Assembly (NCBI GenBank): GCA_019234175.1
Contig: JAFALP010000008.1
Span: forward strand, 1-6,076
Reading direction: 5' to 3'
Source of the DNA: Actinomycetota bacterium
GTDB taxonomy: Bacteria > Actinomycetota > Thermoleophilia > Gaiellales > Gaiellaceae
Length of the DNA: 6,076 bases
Below the pieces are notes generated by a model, which ran no database searches, was not told the DNA's origin, and saw only the letters and a list, made by a program, of their open reading frames with translations. A program made the position numbers and the translations under genes. This document shows, piece by piece, positions 5,024-6,076 of the stretch. Position 1 is the stretch's first letter. Every line of letters begins with the position of its first letter.

Positions 5024-6060
5024 GCGGGCGAATCATAGGGGAGGGTCGGCTCCACATGGCTGCGCGCCACCTGCGCGGGCGACGTGCATCCGAGCAGGCC
5101 GAGCCCGAGCGCGATCTCGCCGCGCAGCAACGAGAGCACGTGCGCGACGCCGTCCGAGCCGTCGACGGCGAGCGCGCCCGCGAATGGCCGCGCCGCGAAC
5201 GCCGCGTTCGCGCCGAGCGCGAGCGCCTTCAGCACGTCGATGCCGCGGCGGATGCCGCCGTCGACGTAGACCTCGCACCGGCCGCCGACAGCCTCGGCGA
5301 CCTCGGGGAGCGCGTCGAGCCCGGCGGCGACGCCGTCGAGCTGGCGGCCTCCGTGGTTCGAGACCCACACCGCGTCGGCGCCGTGCTCGACGGCGAGCGT
5401 CGCATCCTCGCGCGTGAGGATGCCCTTGATCACGAGCGGCAGCCGCATCTGGCCGCGGACCCACTCCAGATCGCGCCACGTCAGCGCCGGCGTCGCCTCG
5501 AAGAGCTTCGCGTACGGCAGATGGAGATCGGGCGGAGGGTTCTGGAAGCCGAGGCGGAGGTCGCGCTCGCGCCTCCCGACGTACGGCAGGTCGACGGTGA
5601 GGACGAGCGCGGAGTAGCCCGCGGCCTGCGCCTCCTGCATGTGCGCGAGCGTGCGCCCCCGGTCGTGGAGCACGTAGAGCTGCAGCCAGCGCGGCCCGCC
5701 GGGGGCTGCAGCCGAGATCTCACCGTGCGTCCGCGTCGTCAGCGTCGAGACGGTCATCAGCGCGTTCGCGCCCGCCGCCGCCCGGGCCGTCGCTGCCTCG
5801 CCCTCCTCGCAGATCAGCCGCTGCATCGCGAACGGCGCGATGCCGAACGGCATCGAGACCTCCGTCCCGAGCAGCGTCGTCGCGAGCGTGATCTCGGTGA
5901 CGTCGACGAGCATCCGCGGGCGGAGGCGCCAGCGGCCGTAGGCGGCGACGTTCGCGCGCAGGGTGACCTCGTCGTTCGCGCCGCCCTCGAAGTAGCACCA
6001 GACGTTCTCGGGCACCCGCCCGGGCGCGGCCTCGACGTAGTCGGCGACCGTGAGCATCAC
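5020..6060 (-). CDS. FMN-dependent alpha-hydroxy acid dehydrogenase (L-lactate dehydrogenase / glycolate oxidase type)
   Basis: This 346-residue TIM-barrel flavoprotein oxidises an L-2-hydroxy acid such as lactate or glycolate to the 2-oxoacid. All catalytic positions of the glycolate oxidase family are visible: Y23 in CYFEGGANDE, Y129 in QLYV, D157 in TVD, R164 in GRRERD, K212 in VIKG, and the active-site H236 and R239 in SNHGGRQLDG. DGGIRRG (267-273) and R291 would hold the FMN phosphate; the usual G-R-P there is A-R-P. The loop between R164 and K212, which varies with electron acceptor, is short, and there is no obvious membrane-binding segment. The start is taken as GTG at 6060, with ATG at 6057 adjacent; TAGGCT ends 6 bases before the GTG. 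The stop overlaps the TTG of the ASCH gene, so the two form an operon. Lactate is the commonest substrate for such proteins, but mandelate, glycolate or another acid cannot be excluded. Confidence 0.93.
   Translation of the reverse strand: MMLTVADYVEAAPGRVPENVWCYFEGGANDEVTLRANVAAYGRWRLRPRMLVDVTEITLATTLLGTEVSMPFGIAPFAMQRLICEEGEAATARAAAGANALMTVSTLTTRTHGEISAAAPGGPRWLQLYVLHDRGRTLAHMQEAQAAGYSALVLTVDLPYVGRRERDLRLGFQNPPPDLHLPYAKLFEATPALTWRDLEWVRGQMRLPLVIKGILTREDATLAVEHGADAVWVSNHGGRQLDGVAAGLDALPEVAEAVGGRCEVYVDGGIRRGIDVLKALALGANAAFAARPFAGALAVDGSDGVAHVLSLLRGEIALGLGLLGCTSPAQVARSHVEPTLPYDSPA
5032..5037 (-). promoter_or_regulatory. Possible -10 box (TATGAT) for the ASCH gene
   Basis: TATGAT on the minus strand is one base from the TATAAT consensus and stands out in this GC-rich sequence. 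It lies inside the last codons of the dehydrogenase gene (Tyr-Asp), 8 bases before the TTG and 29 bases before the ATG candidate start of the ASCH gene. It could give the ASCH gene its own transcript in addition to read-through. The Tyr-Asp codons also explain the bases, so the match may be chance. Confidence 0.4.
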
Positions 6061-6066
6061 GGCGCG

Positions 6067-6072
6067 AGCCTA
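6067..6072 (-). promoter_or_regulatory. Putative -10 box (TAGGCT) for the hydroxy acid dehydrogenase operon
   Basis: On the minus strand TAGGCT fits TAnnnT and ends 6 bases before the GTG at 6060, the same spacing as the box before the zinc-ribbon gene. No Shine-Dalgarno lies between (only CGCGCC), so a leaderless transcript starting at the GTG is likely. The -35 region is outside the window. Confidence 0.45.
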
Positions 6073-6076
6073 TCCA

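Overview
The window looks like a GC-rich actinobacterial chromosome. The tandem secreted domains carrying a W-x-R-C...G...C...I-x-G-A-T signature, joined by a poly-threonine linker, are a style I associate with Thermoleophilia (Solirubrobacterales/Gaiellales). That placement is inference from sequence style. Seven genes fill almost all of the 6,076 bases. Only about 66 bases are non-coding: 1522-1532, 2499-2510, 2787-2813 and 6061-6076. There is no RNA gene, insertion sequence, CRISPR array or gene-free stretch over 300 bases.

Layout. Bases 1-2498 hold a minus-strand operon. Its first gene is an adenosine-deaminase-family amidohydrolase, followed after 11 bases by the alpha subunit and then, overlapping by one base, the beta subunit (cut by the window edge) of a thiamine-diphosphate 2-oxoacid dehydrogenase E1. 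Bases 2511-4628 hold a plus-strand pair: a 91-residue protein with four CxxC zinc knuckles and a 604-residue secreted protein made of six Ig-like repeats. Bases 4625-6060 return to the minus strand with an FMN-dependent 2-hydroxyacid (L-lactate type) dehydrogenase followed by a small ASCH-domain protein. The two plus-strand genes are thus wedged between two minus-strand transcription units, diverging at one end over 12 bases and converging at the other with overlapping stop codons.

How they work together. The E1 subunits form one enzyme, and the lactate-type dehydrogenase would supply a 2-oxoacid of the kind E1-type complexes consume, but the two units are separate and no pathway link is proven. 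The ASCH protein may act on RNA or modified nucleosides. The deaminase acts on an adenine-type nucleoside or base.

Most interesting signals. (1) Four or five start codons lack a Shine-Dalgarno sequence but have a TAnnnT -10-like hexamer 6-8 bases upstream, pointing to leaderless transcripts; at 2499-2511 two such boxes sit almost back to back between divergent genes. (2) The six Ig-like repeats alternate strictly between two types (A-B-A-B-A-B), indicating growth by duplication of a two-domain unit. (3) The ASCH protein keeps a K-x-x-T pair like that of the N4-acetylcytidine amidohydrolase YqfB. I do not see a clearly new multi-gene defence or biosynthetic system here.
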